From: CAZEQJ01 sp964514385
Lineage (GTDB): Bacteria; Bacteroidota; Bacteroidia; Cytophagales; Cyclobacteriaceae
Direction of reading: 5' to 3'
Assembly (NCBI GenBank): GCA_964514385.1
Contig: CAZEQJ010000025.1
Span: 1-48,617, forward strand
Length of the DNA stretch: 48,617 nt
Shown here: positions 24,141 through 33,420 of the stretch, one piece after another
Numbering within the stretch: position 1 is the stretch's first letter
How the letters are laid out: each line of letters starts with the position of its first letter
Notes under the pieces: generated by a model
Told to the model about the DNA's origin: nothing
What the model saw: the letters and a program-made list of their open reading frames with translations, nothing else
The model's database searches: none
Made by a program: the position numbers and the translations under genes

Positions 24141-25373
24141 TCAGATCACCCGCTCCAGGTAGAAAATTATCCGTTTCACCTCCTCATCACGCCGGATTTC
24201 GAGCCTTGTCTTCTTCCCGTCGCGCTGGCGTAACTTTTCGGTTGCCTGTCCCAGTTCAATATATCGGGTATCTGTACCATTGAGCTTCAGGATGATGTCT
24301 CCCGCTTTTATACCCTGCTCTGCGGCAGGCGAATCATCTCGTACGTAGGCTACTTCAAAATATGGATGATAAAACGATTCTTTCAGCACCAACCCGCTCA
24401 TATCGAACTCGAATGGCTCACGGTAGTTTGTATTCCTTCTAAAATAGGCAAAGCCTCCGTTATAGTCCAGCGTGATATCAAACCGTGTGAGAATATCCCC
24501 TCCTATCGTCCCATCGCGGTCACTCTCGCGCACATAGCGTGCATATTTTTCGGGGTCGGGAAAGGAAGTTATGGCGTCTTCAAATTCGAAATCTTCAATA
24601 CTAACCGTATTTATTCTTCCGATATGACCGGTGATCTCACCACCGAGTCCGCGTCCCAGCGAGGTATAAATCGTTTCATCGGGCAGCTTCATTCCCGAAT
24701 TTGATGACCTGTCGAGCAACACAGCCTGGCTGGCTCCGGTATCGATCATCATTTTAGCTTCCCTTTGTTCGTCCCTTACACTAAGCGACGTGGTGATATA
24801 TGGTTTAGTATCTTCTATCAAGAGGGGTATTTTGCGATACCAGAATCTTGGCTCTCTGAAATTTTCCGGTGGATAGATAAGCAAGCGCTGGCCATCGTAA
24901 TCAATGTGTACGACAAACTGGCTGAACAGCTCATAGCCCAGTATTCCGTGTATATTTTCCCCTACAAATTCGCGTAACCTGAGGTAGTCCTCCTGAAGCA
25001 CCAACACCGAATGACTCTCCGAAACTATAGGACCTATTGATAAGGATATACCTCTGGTAACGAACGCCTCCACATAATCCTGGTCGCCGGGTGCCTTTAG
25101 TTGAATTTTTCGGTCATATTCAGGTTGGAGAATGTCGGCAAGACGCTTTTCTGTAAGTATCGCGGTTCGTACGCCTGTATCTACAATGAAGCGGAGAGGC
25201 AGTCTGTTATTTAACCATACGTTGACTACGATAAGGTTGCTCTTGAGTTCAAATGGAATTTCGACGTAGCGCTCATTTGACTTATAGATAAAACCAATGT
25301 TGTTCTGACCATACAAGGTATGGGCAAGCAATATTATTGTCCAAATCAAGAGTAGCGCCGACCTTTGCTTCAT
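24141..25373 (-). CDS. Retropepsin-like aspartic protease with PDZ domain
   Basis: The 410-residue exported protein (signal ending in LYGQ) carries two aspartic-protease half-sites, Asp65 in FIVDTGVRT and Asp211 in MMIDTGASQ, each in a lobe with the flap and LGYELF / IGGDIL elements typical of the gag-asp-proteas/aspartyl protease-like families. A C-terminal PDZ domain (about 335-400) has SPAAEQGIKAGDIILKLNG. Retroviral-type enzymes dimerise to bring two Asp together; here both may be in one chain, like pepsin. Its likely place is the periplasm or surface. Its ATG overlaps the upstream SRPBCC gene stop by 4 nt (ATGA), so the two are translationally coupled. Confidence 0.85.
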   Translation of the reverse strand: MKQRSALLLIWTIILLAHTLYGQNNIGFIYKSNERYVEIPFELKSNLIVVNVWLNNRLPLRFIVDTGVRTAILTEKRLADILQPEYDRKIQLKAPGDQDYVEAFVTRGISLSIGPIVSESHSVLVLQEDYLRLREFVGENIHGILGYELFSQFVVHIDYDGQRLLIYPPENFREPRFWYRKIPLLIEDTKPYITTSLSVRDEQREAKMMIDTGASQAVLLDRSSNSGMKLPDETIYTSLGRGLGGEITGHIGRINTVSIEDFEFEDAITSFPDPEKYARYVRESDRDGTIGGDILTRFDITLDYNGGFAYFRRNTNYREPFEFDMSGLVLKESFYHPYFEVAYVRDDSPAAEQGIKAGDIILKLNGTDTRYIELGQATEKLRQRDGKKTRLEIRRDEEVKRIIFYLERVI

Positions 25374-25819
25374 CTGATGCCTTTAAAGTATGCGTTATAG
25401 CGGGGTTTCCGATACGCAAACTGAAAATATATGGCAGGTAATATAAGAAAAGTTAACACAGGATGATACCAGCTGAAGGAAACATGGTCGATAACTCTTG
25501 TTTTATTATCTCCCGCTTTCTCTATACGGTGTATGTGCTGCCATCGGCTAAGGAAAAAAGGCAGTTTTCTTCCCTCATCTATAAACTGGAAATAGTCGCT
25601 CCCCTTTTCTACTTTCGTTATTTCTGATATCCAGCGCTGCGTAAACAATAAAAAATCGAGCTTTATTGCTACTTCCGCACCTTCAGTGTTGCCTTCGTAT
25701 TTTTCGATTACCGCTTTGGGAAAGGGCGGATTCAGATAGGTCAGGAGGTCTTCAGAAAAATTTTCGACAACGGTTTCAAAATTTGCCTCTATATTGGAAG
25801 TAAGTTTTAACGATTTCAC
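25370..25819 (-). CDS. SRPBCC-fold ligand-binding protein
   Basis: The 149-residue protein resembles small Bacteroidota SRPBCC (START/Bet v1-like) proteins: FETVVENFSEDLLTYLNPPFPKAVIEKYEG, cited here in parts, then FIDEGRKLPFFLSRWQHIHRIE and the C-terminal YFQFAYRKPRYNAYF, which contains hydrophobic stretches. Such proteins bind lipids or other hydrophobic ligands; the ligand is not known. GTG 25819 is chosen because the longer frame (to 25936) would overlap the divergent carboxypeptidase gene and adds sequence unlike the family. The 3' end overlaps the protease start by 4 nt. Confidence 0.72.
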   Translation of the reverse strand: MKSLKLTSNIEANFETVVENFSEDLLTYLNPPFPKAVIEKYEGNTEGAEVAIKLDFLLFTQRWISEITKVEKGSDYFQFIDEGRKLPFFLSRWQHIHRIEKAGDNKTRVIDHVSFSWYHPVLTFLILPAIYFQFAYRKPRYNAYFKGIR

Positions 25820-25845
25820 GAGATTATAAACTGAGGAATAGTCGA

Positions 25846-28290
25846 ATGGTTGCTGTAAAAAAAATTTTGCTGTTTTTATTATTATCGAGCGGTGTTTATG
25901 CTCAAACCCTTTTTGCTCCGGAGCAATATTTGTCATATCCTGTCGGATCGAGATTTACCCCTCATCATAGGGTCATCGATTATTTCGACTATCTGGCAGA
26001 GGCAAGGCCACAAAACTGCGCAGTCATCGTATACGGGCTTACCTATGAAGGTCGTCCACTAAAGGTATATGTATTCGGGTCTTCAGCCAATATCAGCAAC
26101 CTTGAAAAAATCCGGACCAATCACCTCGGCGTCATGGATGGCGCAGCCCCGACAGCATCTGATCCTGCTGTGGTCTGGTTGAGCTATGGAGTCCATGGCA
26201 ATGAGGCAGCCAGCTCGGAGGCAGCCATGCTTACTGCATGGTACCTGCTGGAAAATCAAAAAAGGAAAGGGTTTTTAGATAATGCACTTGTGATCATGGA
26301 TCCTTCAATAAATCCGGATGGACGTGAGCGTTATGTGCAGTGGATCAACGAGGTATCGGGTGTATTTCCCAACCCCCTGACATACACAAGTGAGCATAAC
26401 GAACCATGGCCGGGAGGTCGTTTTAATCACTATCTTTTTGACCTGAACAGGGACTGGGCCTGGCAAACGCAGATCGAATCACGACAGCGGATAAAGCTGT
26501 ATCAGCTTTGGATGCCGCATATTCATGTGGATTTCCATGAAATGGGTATCAATGATCCCTATTTTTTTGCTCCGGTACCTGAGCCTGTTCATAAGGATAT
26601 CACCAACTACCAGCGTGCTTTTCAGCAAACAGTAGGTGATAACATTGCCCGCTATTTTGACCAGAACGGGTGGCTATATTTCACAGCTGAATCATACGAC
26701 CTTTTTTACCCCAGCTATGGCGATACGTATCCTACAATGAACGGTGCTATAGGATTTACATTCGAGCAGGGAGGTAGTGGCAGGGCATCGGTAGGCGTCA
26801 TACAGGAAAACGGGGATACGCTGACACTGGCAGACCGTGCATTACATCATTTCACCTCCGGTATCGCTACTGTTGAAGCCGCTGTTGTGAACAAGGAGAC
26901 CCTGATACAAAACTTTTATCGCTTTTTTAATGAACCCAAAAACCTGACTTACCGGTCTTTTCTTGTTAAGTCTGATGAAACTCCCGATGCAATGCGTGCT
27001 TTTAAAGAGCTGTTAGGTGCCAATGGCATTCGCTTTTTCCCTGCTGATGCTGGTACGAGCATCAGCGGATTTGAATATTCATCCGGAAAAACAATAAAAT
27101 ATACTGCAAAGACAGGTGATATTGTCATACCGGTCGATCAGACCAATGGGCGGCTCGCCCATATTCTGCTGGAGCCTTCGCCTGTATTGTCAGACTCGCT
27201 AACCTATGATGCTACAGCATGGTCCCTGATCTATAATTTTCAGCTGGATGGTATTGCCAGCAATTCCGCTATTACCTATAGTACAGCCAATGACGACTTA
27301 ACCATCAATAATCAGGTAACTACCCAGGCTTATGCTTATCTGATACGACATAATGGATTGGGGGCGTTCCGGTTGATTTCTGATTTACTCAAGTCCGATT
27401 TTCGGGTTCGTTTCAACAAAAAGGCTATCACTTATGGTGAAGAAGTGTTCGAACCGGGCAGCATGATTATTACCCGGGCGGATAACGGCAATTTTCCAGA
27501 TTTTCATCAGCAAATGTCGTCACTAGCTAATAAACATCAGCAAAGGCTGTATGCCGTATCAGGAGGTCAGCCGGATGATGGGCCTTCTCTTGGCAGTGAA
27601 TGGGTGCAGCTGATCGACAAACCCGAAGTGCTCCTCATCCGGGGTGACGGCGCAAGTGCGACAGATTTTGGAGCCACCTGGTATTTTCTGGATCAGGATC
27701 TTAACTATCCCAACCATATCATCAACAGCGATCAGATAGCATCCATCGACCTGAAAGGCATTACTCACATCATTCTGCCATCCTTCAGAGCTCCTGACGA
27801 CCGTGTAAAGGAAAAGCTGATGAGCTGGGTTCGTAATGGCGGCACACTGATCGCCAGTGAGTATACCAACAGTTGGCTAAGTGAAGTGGATGGCGTTGAG
27901 TTAAACTATGAAAGCAGTGCTGAAGATAGCAGCAGCAAGCGCTATGAAGACGAATACAGGTCGAGACTTTCAGAAAATGTCCCGGGTAGTATTTTCAGAG
28001 TTTCTGTTGATAACAGCCATCCTGTTTTTTATGGAATAGATAATGAGTTTTACCTGTTTAAAAGCTCTTCCTATGTTTTTCGAAATGAAAACGAAAAGCT
28101 TTGCAACAATCCTGAGCCTGTATCAGGGTTTGTCGGCAATGCGGTTAAAATGCAGGACACGGACAATCTGGTGCTTGCATTGGATAATGGGAGAGGAAGA
28201 ATCATCAGCTTTACGGACGATCCCTTGTTCCGATGTTTCTGGTATGGCAGTAAAATTGTATTTTGTAACAGTCTTTTCTTTGATTTTTGA
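25846..28290 (+). CDS. Secreted M14 family zinc carboxypeptidase
   Basis: The 814-residue protein has a signal peptide (ILLFLLLSSGVYAQ) and an N-terminal M14 zinc carboxypeptidase domain. Zinc ligands are His117 and Glu120 (GVHGNEAASSE) and probably His231 (VDFHEMG); Glu307 in FTFEQGGSG fits the catalytic Glu. The substrate-binding NPDGRERY and FDLNRDW are also conserved. Residues from about 580 onward look like a class I glutamine-amidotransferase-like fold without a visible catalytic Cys, as seen in other large M14 proteins of Bacteroidota. It probably digests peptides outside the cytoplasm. The DinB-like gene starts 3 nt after its stop. Confidence 0.9.
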   Translation: MVAVKKILLFLLLSSGVYAQTLFAPEQYLSYPVGSRFTPHHRVIDYFDYLAEARPQNCAVIVYGLTYEGRPLKVYVFGSSANISNLEKIRTNHLGVMDGAAPTASDPAVVWLSYGVHGNEAASSEAAMLTAWYLLENQKRKGFLDNALVIMDPSINPDGRERYVQWINEVSGVFPNPLTYTSEHNEPWPGGRFNHYLFDLNRDWAWQTQIESRQRIKLYQLWMPHIHVDFHEMGINDPYFFAPVPEPVHKDITNYQRAFQQTVGDNIARYFDQNGWLYFTAESYDLFYPSYGDTYPTMNGAIGFTFEQGGSGRASVGVIQENGDTLTLADRALHHFTSGIATVEAAVVNKETLIQNFYRFFNEPKNLTYRSFLVKSDETPDAMRAFKELLGANGIRFFPADAGTSISGFEYSSGKTIKYTAKTGDIVIPVDQTNGRLAHILLEPSPVLSDSLTYDATAWSLIYNFQLDGIASNSAITYSTANDDLTINNQVTTQAYAYLIRHNGLGAFRLISDLLKSDFRVRFNKKAITYGEEVFEPGSMIITRADNGNFPDFHQQMSSLANKHQQRLYAVSGGQPDDGPSLGSEWVQLIDKPEVLLIRGDGASATDFGATWYFLDQDLNYPNHIINSDQIASIDLKGITHIILPSFRAPDDRVKEKLMSWVRNGGTLIASEYTNSWLSEVDGVELNYESSAEDSSSKRYEDEYRSRLSENVPGSIFRVSVDNSHPVFYGIDNEFYLFKSSSYVFRNENEKLCNNPEPVSGFVGNAVKMQDTDNLVLALDNGRGRIISFTDDPLFRCFWYGSKIVFCNSLFFDF

Positions 28291-28293
28291 GCG

Positions 28294-28764
28294 ATGGATT
28301 TCAGACAATATTTTGACGACCTTTTCAGCTACAATCACTGGTCCAATTGCAAATACCTTGCTGCAATATGTGATATGAATGCCCAGCGGGAACAGTGTAT
28401 GCTGCTGATGAGTCATATTATACATGCACAGCAGCTTTGGATGCAGCGCATTAATACAGGTATTTCTGCTGATTCGGTCAATATATGGCGTGAACAGTCT
28501 ATTGAGGACCTGATAAAAATGAATGATGACAGCTCTGCAGAATGGCATAGGTTTGTGAATAGCAGTCCATCGTTTCATGCTACAGTAGAATACCTGACCC
28601 TTGATAAGGAGCGGGCGTCAAATATGCTGCATGAAATTATAACTCATGTCATAAATCACGGCACATATCACCGGGCTCAACTAGCCAAAATCATCAGAAA
28701 TACAGGAAAAAAGCCTCCCCAGACCGACTACATCATTTTCAAAAGGGAAATTATCGGGGCCTGA
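28294..28764 (+). CDS. DinB family (YfiT-like) protein
   Basis: DinB proteins form a four-helix bundle with a metal site of three His; several relatives are thiol-dependent transferases. The 156-residue protein begins DFRQYFDDLFSYNHWSN, has a His in LMSHIIHAQQLW and the later pair in THVINHGTYHRAQLA, matching the usual three-His arrangement. The C-terminus PPQTDYIIFKRE is family-typical. It has no signal and is cytosolic. It begins 3 nt after the carboxypeptidase stop, so they share a transcript even though the roles seem unrelated. Confidence 0.85.
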   Translation: MDFRQYFDDLFSYNHWSNCKYLAAICDMNAQREQCMLLMSHIIHAQQLWMQRINTGISADSVNIWREQSIEDLIKMNDDSSAEWHRFVNSSPSFHATVEYLTLDKERASNMLHEIITHVINHGTYHRAQLAKIIRNTGKKPPQTDYIIFKREIIGA

Positions 28765-28795
28765 CGTTCTGCATTATTATGATTTTCTAAATGAG

Positions 28796-28834
28796 AAAAG
28801 ATATTATTAAATTTTTTATAAAATAATATCTTTT
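28796..28834. other. AT-rich 13-bp inverted repeat between dinB-like gene and gltB
   Basis: AAAAGATATTATT and AATAATATCTTTT form a perfect 13-bp stem with a 13-nt T-rich loop, ending in TTTTG. It could end the dinB-like transcript or act in the gltB leader (81 nt before the ATG). Low GC makes it a weak terminator. Confidence 0.5.
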
Positions 28835-28914
28835 GTTAAACAATTTGCTCAGAATATTTTTCTGTTTATAGTATGCTTACGAAATTTGTAGGCTGACTTC
28901 TTCAAAAATCTGCT

Positions 28915-31900
28915 ATGAAAAATTCTGAGGGAATGTATCTGCCAGAAATGGAGCACGACTCCTGTGGTATAGGTTTTGTCGCAAACATGCATGGTCACAA
29001 AAGTCATCAGATCATTACCGATGCATTGCATATGCTCATGAATATGGAGCACCGTGGTGGAAGAGGTGCTGAGCCGGAGACAGGTGACGGGGCTGGGGTG
29101 CTTATCCAGATACCGCATCGCTTTTTTCAGAAATACGCCACTGAATCGGGTTTTCAGTTGCCCAATGCGGGCGAGTATGGCGTAGGTATGGTCTTTTTTC
29201 CAACCAATGAAGGGCAGATCATTGCCTGCAAAAACATCATAAAAGAGACCGCTGCGCAGCTTTCCCTGGAAGTATTACATTATCGCAGGGTGCCTACCAA
29301 TAATTTCCTTATTGGCACAACTGCCCGAAAGCATGAGCCGGAAATAGAACAGGTATTTTTCATGCCGCAAAAAAAAATCTCGACAGATGAACTGCGTCGC
29401 AAACTTTTCATCCTGCGCAAGGCCATCGATCATAAAGCAGCACAAGAAGTACCCGAAGTAAAAAATGTGTTTTATTTTTCATCACTTTCAGTAGATACCA
29501 TTGTATACAAAGGGCAGTTGAGAACAGATCAGCTCCCAAATTATTTCACCGACCTGGCAGACGATGCCATGGAATCTGCTATTGCGGTTATCCATTCCCG
29601 CTTTTCTACCAATACCTTTCCCCGCTGGAAGCTTGCGCAACCCTTTAAATATATCGCCCATAACGGGGAGATCAATACTATACGTGGCAATCTCAACAAG
29701 ATGAAGTCTAAAGAGGCCCAGCTTTTTTCCAATCTTTTCAGCCGGGACGAATTTGCGATGATCAAGCCTATTCTGAGTCAGGAGGCTAGTGATTCTGCTA
29801 ACCTCGACCGTATGATCGAGCTGCTGGTGATGGCTGGTCGTTCTCTCCCACACGTCATGATGATGCTGATACCGGAGGCGTGGCAGGACAACAAAAATAT
29901 GGAGAAAGCCAGAAAGGATTTTTATAAATACCATGCCTGCCTGATGGAACCCTGGGATGGCCCGGCTTCCATTTCCTTTACCGACGGCACAATAGTAGGG
30001 GCAACACTAGACCGCAACGGCCTGCGTCCTTCAAGGTATTGTGTGCTTGATAATGGCAATGTGATCATGTCGTCTGAAGCCGGTTCACTACCGGTAGCCC
30101 AGCATCATATTGTAGAAAAAGGGCGTCTGCAGCCCGGCAGAATGTTTGTGGTCGATACGTCCCAAGGGCGTATCATCAGTGATGAAGAGGTAAAAAATGA
30201 AATTATCAATAAGGCTCCTTACAGTGAATGGATCAAAAAAAACAGGTTGAAACTCAGGGAGCAGGCTGAGGCAAAATATGAAACACAACACATGTCTGGT
30301 GCGGAGCTGAAGCAACAGGAAATTGCCTTTGGCGTCACCTCTGAAGATATTAAAACTATTCTCGGCCAGATGGTCGCCACACGATCAGAGCCTGTAGGTT
30401 CCATGGGATCTGATGTCCCACTGGCCGTACTATCTGATCATTCGCAGCATATTTCCCACTATTTCAAACAGCTTTTTGCACAGGTAAGTAACCCGCCCAT
30501 CGATCCCATCCGTGAACGGCAGGTGATGTCATTATTTACCCATCTGGGAAAATCCATGAATGTGCTTGATGAAACAGCTGAACATTGTCGCCAGGTAAAT
30601 CTCAATCAGCCGGTACTTACTGAAAAGGAACTAGCTAAAATCAAAGGATTAAAAAGTCAGGGGTTTGACCATAAGATCATATCTGTTCTTTTTGACCCAG
30701 GAAAAGACGGCAGCCTGCAACAAAATCTGAATAGGATCTGCACTGAAGCAGAAAAAGCCGTGATGAGTGGCTGCAGCATCCTCATCCTTAGTGATCGCGG
30801 GGTATCCAAAGAAAAGATGGCAATTCCTGCCCTTATGGCTACCGGTGCCGTTCATCATCATCTGATCAGCAAAAAACTTCGCGGTGACTGCAGTCTTGTG
30901 GTGGAAACAGGAGATACGCGGGAAACACACCATTATGCCACCATTATTGGTTACGGTGCCTCGGCTATCTGTCCTTACCTTACGCTCGACATTTTACGAC
31001 AGCTCACAGTCCGCAAATACTTCAAAAAGGAGGAGTTGAACAACCCGGATACCGCAATTGAAAATTATGTTCAGGCAATAAATTATGGTCTGCTCAAAAT
31101 ACTTTCTAAAATGGGTATCTCCACATTACAGTCATACCAGGGAGCTCAGATTTTTGAAATTATAGGATTAAACCATGAGGTGGTGAACACCTGTTTTGCC
31201 GGTACCGTCAGCCGTATCGGTGGCCTTGGCTTCCCAGAGCTTGAAAAAGATATTGTCCGTCGACATCAGGTAGCATTCGAATATGAGGATACAGAAATGG
31301 AAGAAGGGGGCATCTACCAATGGAAACAGCGTGGCGAATACCACCTGTTTAACCCTACCACAATACATCTGCTGCAGCAATCGGCCCGAAAAAACAGCTA
31401 CGAGCTATATAAAAAATATGCTGAAGCAGTAAATAACCAACAACAGAAGGCAGTTACGCTCCGGGGTTTGCTGGACTTTGATAGTGAAAAAGCAGCAGCA
31501 ATACCTCTTGATCAGGTGGAGCCAGCAGCATCTATTCTGAAACGGTTTGCGACAGGCGCTATGTCTTTTGGTTCTATATCACATGAAGCACATTCGACAC
31601 TGGCAATCGCTATGAACCGTATCGGAGGCAAAAGCAACTCCGGTGAGGGTGGTGAAGACGAAATCCGCTTCAAAGTTAAGGAAAATGGCGACTGGGAAAG
31701 GTCCGCTATCAAGCAGGTAGCTTCCGGTCGTTTCGGTGTTACCTCCAATTATCTGACTAATGCAGCTGAACTTCAGATAAAAATGGCCCAGGGAGCCAAG
31801 CCGGGTGAAGGTGGCCAGCTACCCGGCCATAAAGTCGATGATTGGATTGGGCGGGTACGCTACAGCACGCCTGGTGTGGGCCTTATTTCTCCGCCACCCC

Positions 31901-33420
31901 ACCATGATATCTATTCTATCGAAGACCTGGCCCAGTTGATCTTTGATCTCAAAAATGCCAATAGAAATGCGCGGATCAACGTGAAGCTGGTAAGTGAAGC
32001 CGGTGTAGGTACAGTTGCTGCCGGTGTAGCCAAGGCCATGGCCGATGTAATCATGATTTCCGGTTCAGATGGCGGAACCGGCGCCTCCCCATTAAGTTCA
32101 ATACGTCACGCCGGGTTGCCATGGGAACTTGGTGTGGCCGAAGCACATCAGACGTTGCTAAAAAATAAGCTGCGCAGCAGAGTGGTGCTCCAAACAGACG
32201 GACAGATCAAAACAGGGCGTGACATTGCCATTGCGACCCTTTTGGGTGCTGAAGAATGGGGTGTTGCCACAGCAGCCCTTGTCGTTGAGGGTTGTATCAT
32301 GATGCGTAAATGCCATATGAACACCTGCCCGGTAGGTGTGGCCACACAAGACCCTGACTTGAGAAAACTATTTACCGGAAAACCGGATGAAGTGGTCAAC
32401 TTCTTTCACTTCCTTGTGAACGACCTTCGTGAAATCATGGCATCCCTCGGATTCCGTACTATCGATGAAATGGTAGGAAAAGCAAGCTATCTCAAGGTGA
32501 GAGATGACATCAGCCACTGGAAACACAAAACCATAGATTTCAGCAAGGTCCTTTTTGAGGAGCCTGCACCCTATAACGAAACCCGTTATCATTCCCGAAA
32601 TCAGGATCATGCCATATATGGTATTCTTGACCGCAAGCTGATTGAGGTTGCAGAACCGGCACTGGAAAATGTGGAGCCTGTAAAAGCTTCATTTCCTATC
32701 TTCAATACCAACCGCGCGGTCGGTGCTATGCTTTCGAATACGATCTCCAAAAAATTCGGCAGCCCCGGGCTTCCGGATGGTACGCTTGATTTTCATTTCC
32801 GCGGCTCAGCGGGACAAAGTTTTGGCGCATTCTCCACCAAAGGAATCACCTTCAGGCTGGAAGGTGAGGCTAACGATTACTTTGGTAAAGGTCTTTCCGG
32901 AGCAGAACTGGTAGTTTATCCTGATCGTGATGCCACATTTAAGGCTGAAACATCCATTATTATAGGCAATGTGGCCTTCTATGGAGCTACTTCAGGGTAT
33001 GCATTCATCCGTGGCATGGCCGGAGAGCGTTTTGCCGTACGTAATAGCGGCGTAGTTGCTGTCGTAGAAGGTGTTGGTGATCATGGATGTGAATATATGA
33101 CCGGTGGTAGAATAGTGGTTCTGGGCAGCATTGGCAGCAACTTCGCTGCCGGTATGAGCGGTGGTATTGCCTATATCCTGGATGCAGATAAAACCATCCA
33201 TAACAACGTTAATCCCGGCATGGTAGACCTCGAAACGCTGGATGATGAAGATGGCCGTTTCCTCTATGAAATGGTGTCGCGGCATGAAAGGGAAACTAAG
33301 TCCTACATTGCCACGACCATACTTGCTGACTGGCAGAAATACCTGAGCCTTTTTACCAAGGTAATGCCACGGGAATATCGTGCTGTATTAAATAAAATTA
33401 ATAATAAAGAGTTAGTCTGA
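28915..33420 (+). CDS. gltB: Glutamate synthase, large subunit
   Basis: GltB makes two glutamates from glutamine and 2-oxoglutarate together with GltD. The 1501-residue protein begins with a propeptide-like 16-residue segment before the N-terminal nucleophile Cys17 (HDSCGIGFVANM). The glutaminase domain, central domain, FMN-binding synthase domain (SGEGGEDEIRF, PGEGGQLPG, SGSDGGTGASPLSS) and C-terminal GXGXG beta-helix follow. The 3Fe-4S cysteines are in GCIMMRKCHMNTCPVG (C-x5-C-x4-C). The length is normal. The stop codon overlaps the gltD ATG by 1 nt, ensuring coupled synthesis. Confidence 0.98.
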   Translation: MKNSEGMYLPEMEHDSCGIGFVANMHGHKSHQIITDALHMLMNMEHRGGRGAEPETGDGAGVLIQIPHRFFQKYATESGFQLPNAGEYGVGMVFFPTNEGQIIACKNIIKETAAQLSLEVLHYRRVPTNNFLIGTTARKHEPEIEQVFFMPQKKISTDELRRKLFILRKAIDHKAAQEVPEVKNVFYFSSLSVDTIVYKGQLRTDQLPNYFTDLADDAMESAIAVIHSRFSTNTFPRWKLAQPFKYIAHNGEINTIRGNLNKMKSKEAQLFSNLFSRDEFAMIKPILSQEASDSANLDRMIELLVMAGRSLPHVMMMLIPEAWQDNKNMEKARKDFYKYHACLMEPWDGPASISFTDGTIVGATLDRNGLRPSRYCVLDNGNVIMSSEAGSLPVAQHHIVEKGRLQPGRMFVVDTSQGRIISDEEVKNEIINKAPYSEWIKKNRLKLREQAEAKYETQHMSGAELKQQEIAFGVTSEDIKTILGQMVATRSEPVGSMGSDVPLAVLSDHSQHISHYFKQLFAQVSNPPIDPIRERQVMSLFTHLGKSMNVLDETAEHCRQVNLNQPVLTEKELAKIKGLKSQGFDHKIISVLFDPGKDGSLQQNLNRICTEAEKAVMSGCSILILSDRGVSKEKMAIPALMATGAVHHHLISKKLRGDCSLVVETGDTRETHHYATIIGYGASAICPYLTLDILRQLTVRKYFKKEELNNPDTAIENYVQAINYGLLKILSKMGISTLQSYQGAQIFEIIGLNHEVVNTCFAGTVSRIGGLGFPELEKDIVRRHQVAFEYEDTEMEEGGIYQWKQRGEYHLFNPTTIHLLQQSARKNSYELYKKYAEAVNNQQQKAVTLRGLLDFDSEKAAAIPLDQVEPAASILKRFATGAMSFGSISHEAHSTLAIAMNRIGGKSNSGEGGEDEIRFKVKENGDWERSAIKQVASGRFGVTSNYLTNAAELQIKMAQGAKPGEGGQLPGHKVDDWIGRVRYSTPGVGLISPPPHHDIYSIEDLAQLIFDLKNANRNARINVKLVSEAGVGTVAAGVAKAMADVIMISGSDGGTGASPLSSIRHAGLPWELGVAEAHQTLLKNKLRSRVVLQTDGQIKTGRDIAIATLLGAEEWGVATAALVVEGCIMMRKCHMNTCPVGVATQDPDLRKLFTGKPDEVVNFFHFLVNDLREIMASLGFRTIDEMVGKASYLKVRDDISHWKHKTIDFSKVLFEEPAPYNETRYHSRNQDHAIYGILDRKLIEVAEPALENVEPVKASFPIFNTNRAVGAMLSNTISKKFGSPGLPDGTLDFHFRGSAGQSFGAFSTKGITFRLEGEANDYFGKGLSGAELVVYPDRDATFKAETSIIIGNVAFYGATSGYAFIRGMAGERFAVRNSGVVAVVEGVGDHGCEYMTGGRIVVLGSIGSNFAAGMSGGIAYILDADKTIHNNVNPGMVDLETLDDEDGRFLYEMVSRHERETKSYIATTILADWQKYLSLFTKVMPREYRAVLNKINNKELV

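Noticed and set aside
25820..25936. 39-residue N-terminal extension of the SRPBCC protein
   Set aside because: It runs antisense to the signal peptide of the M14 carboxypeptidase and has no family support; GTG 25819 fits better.
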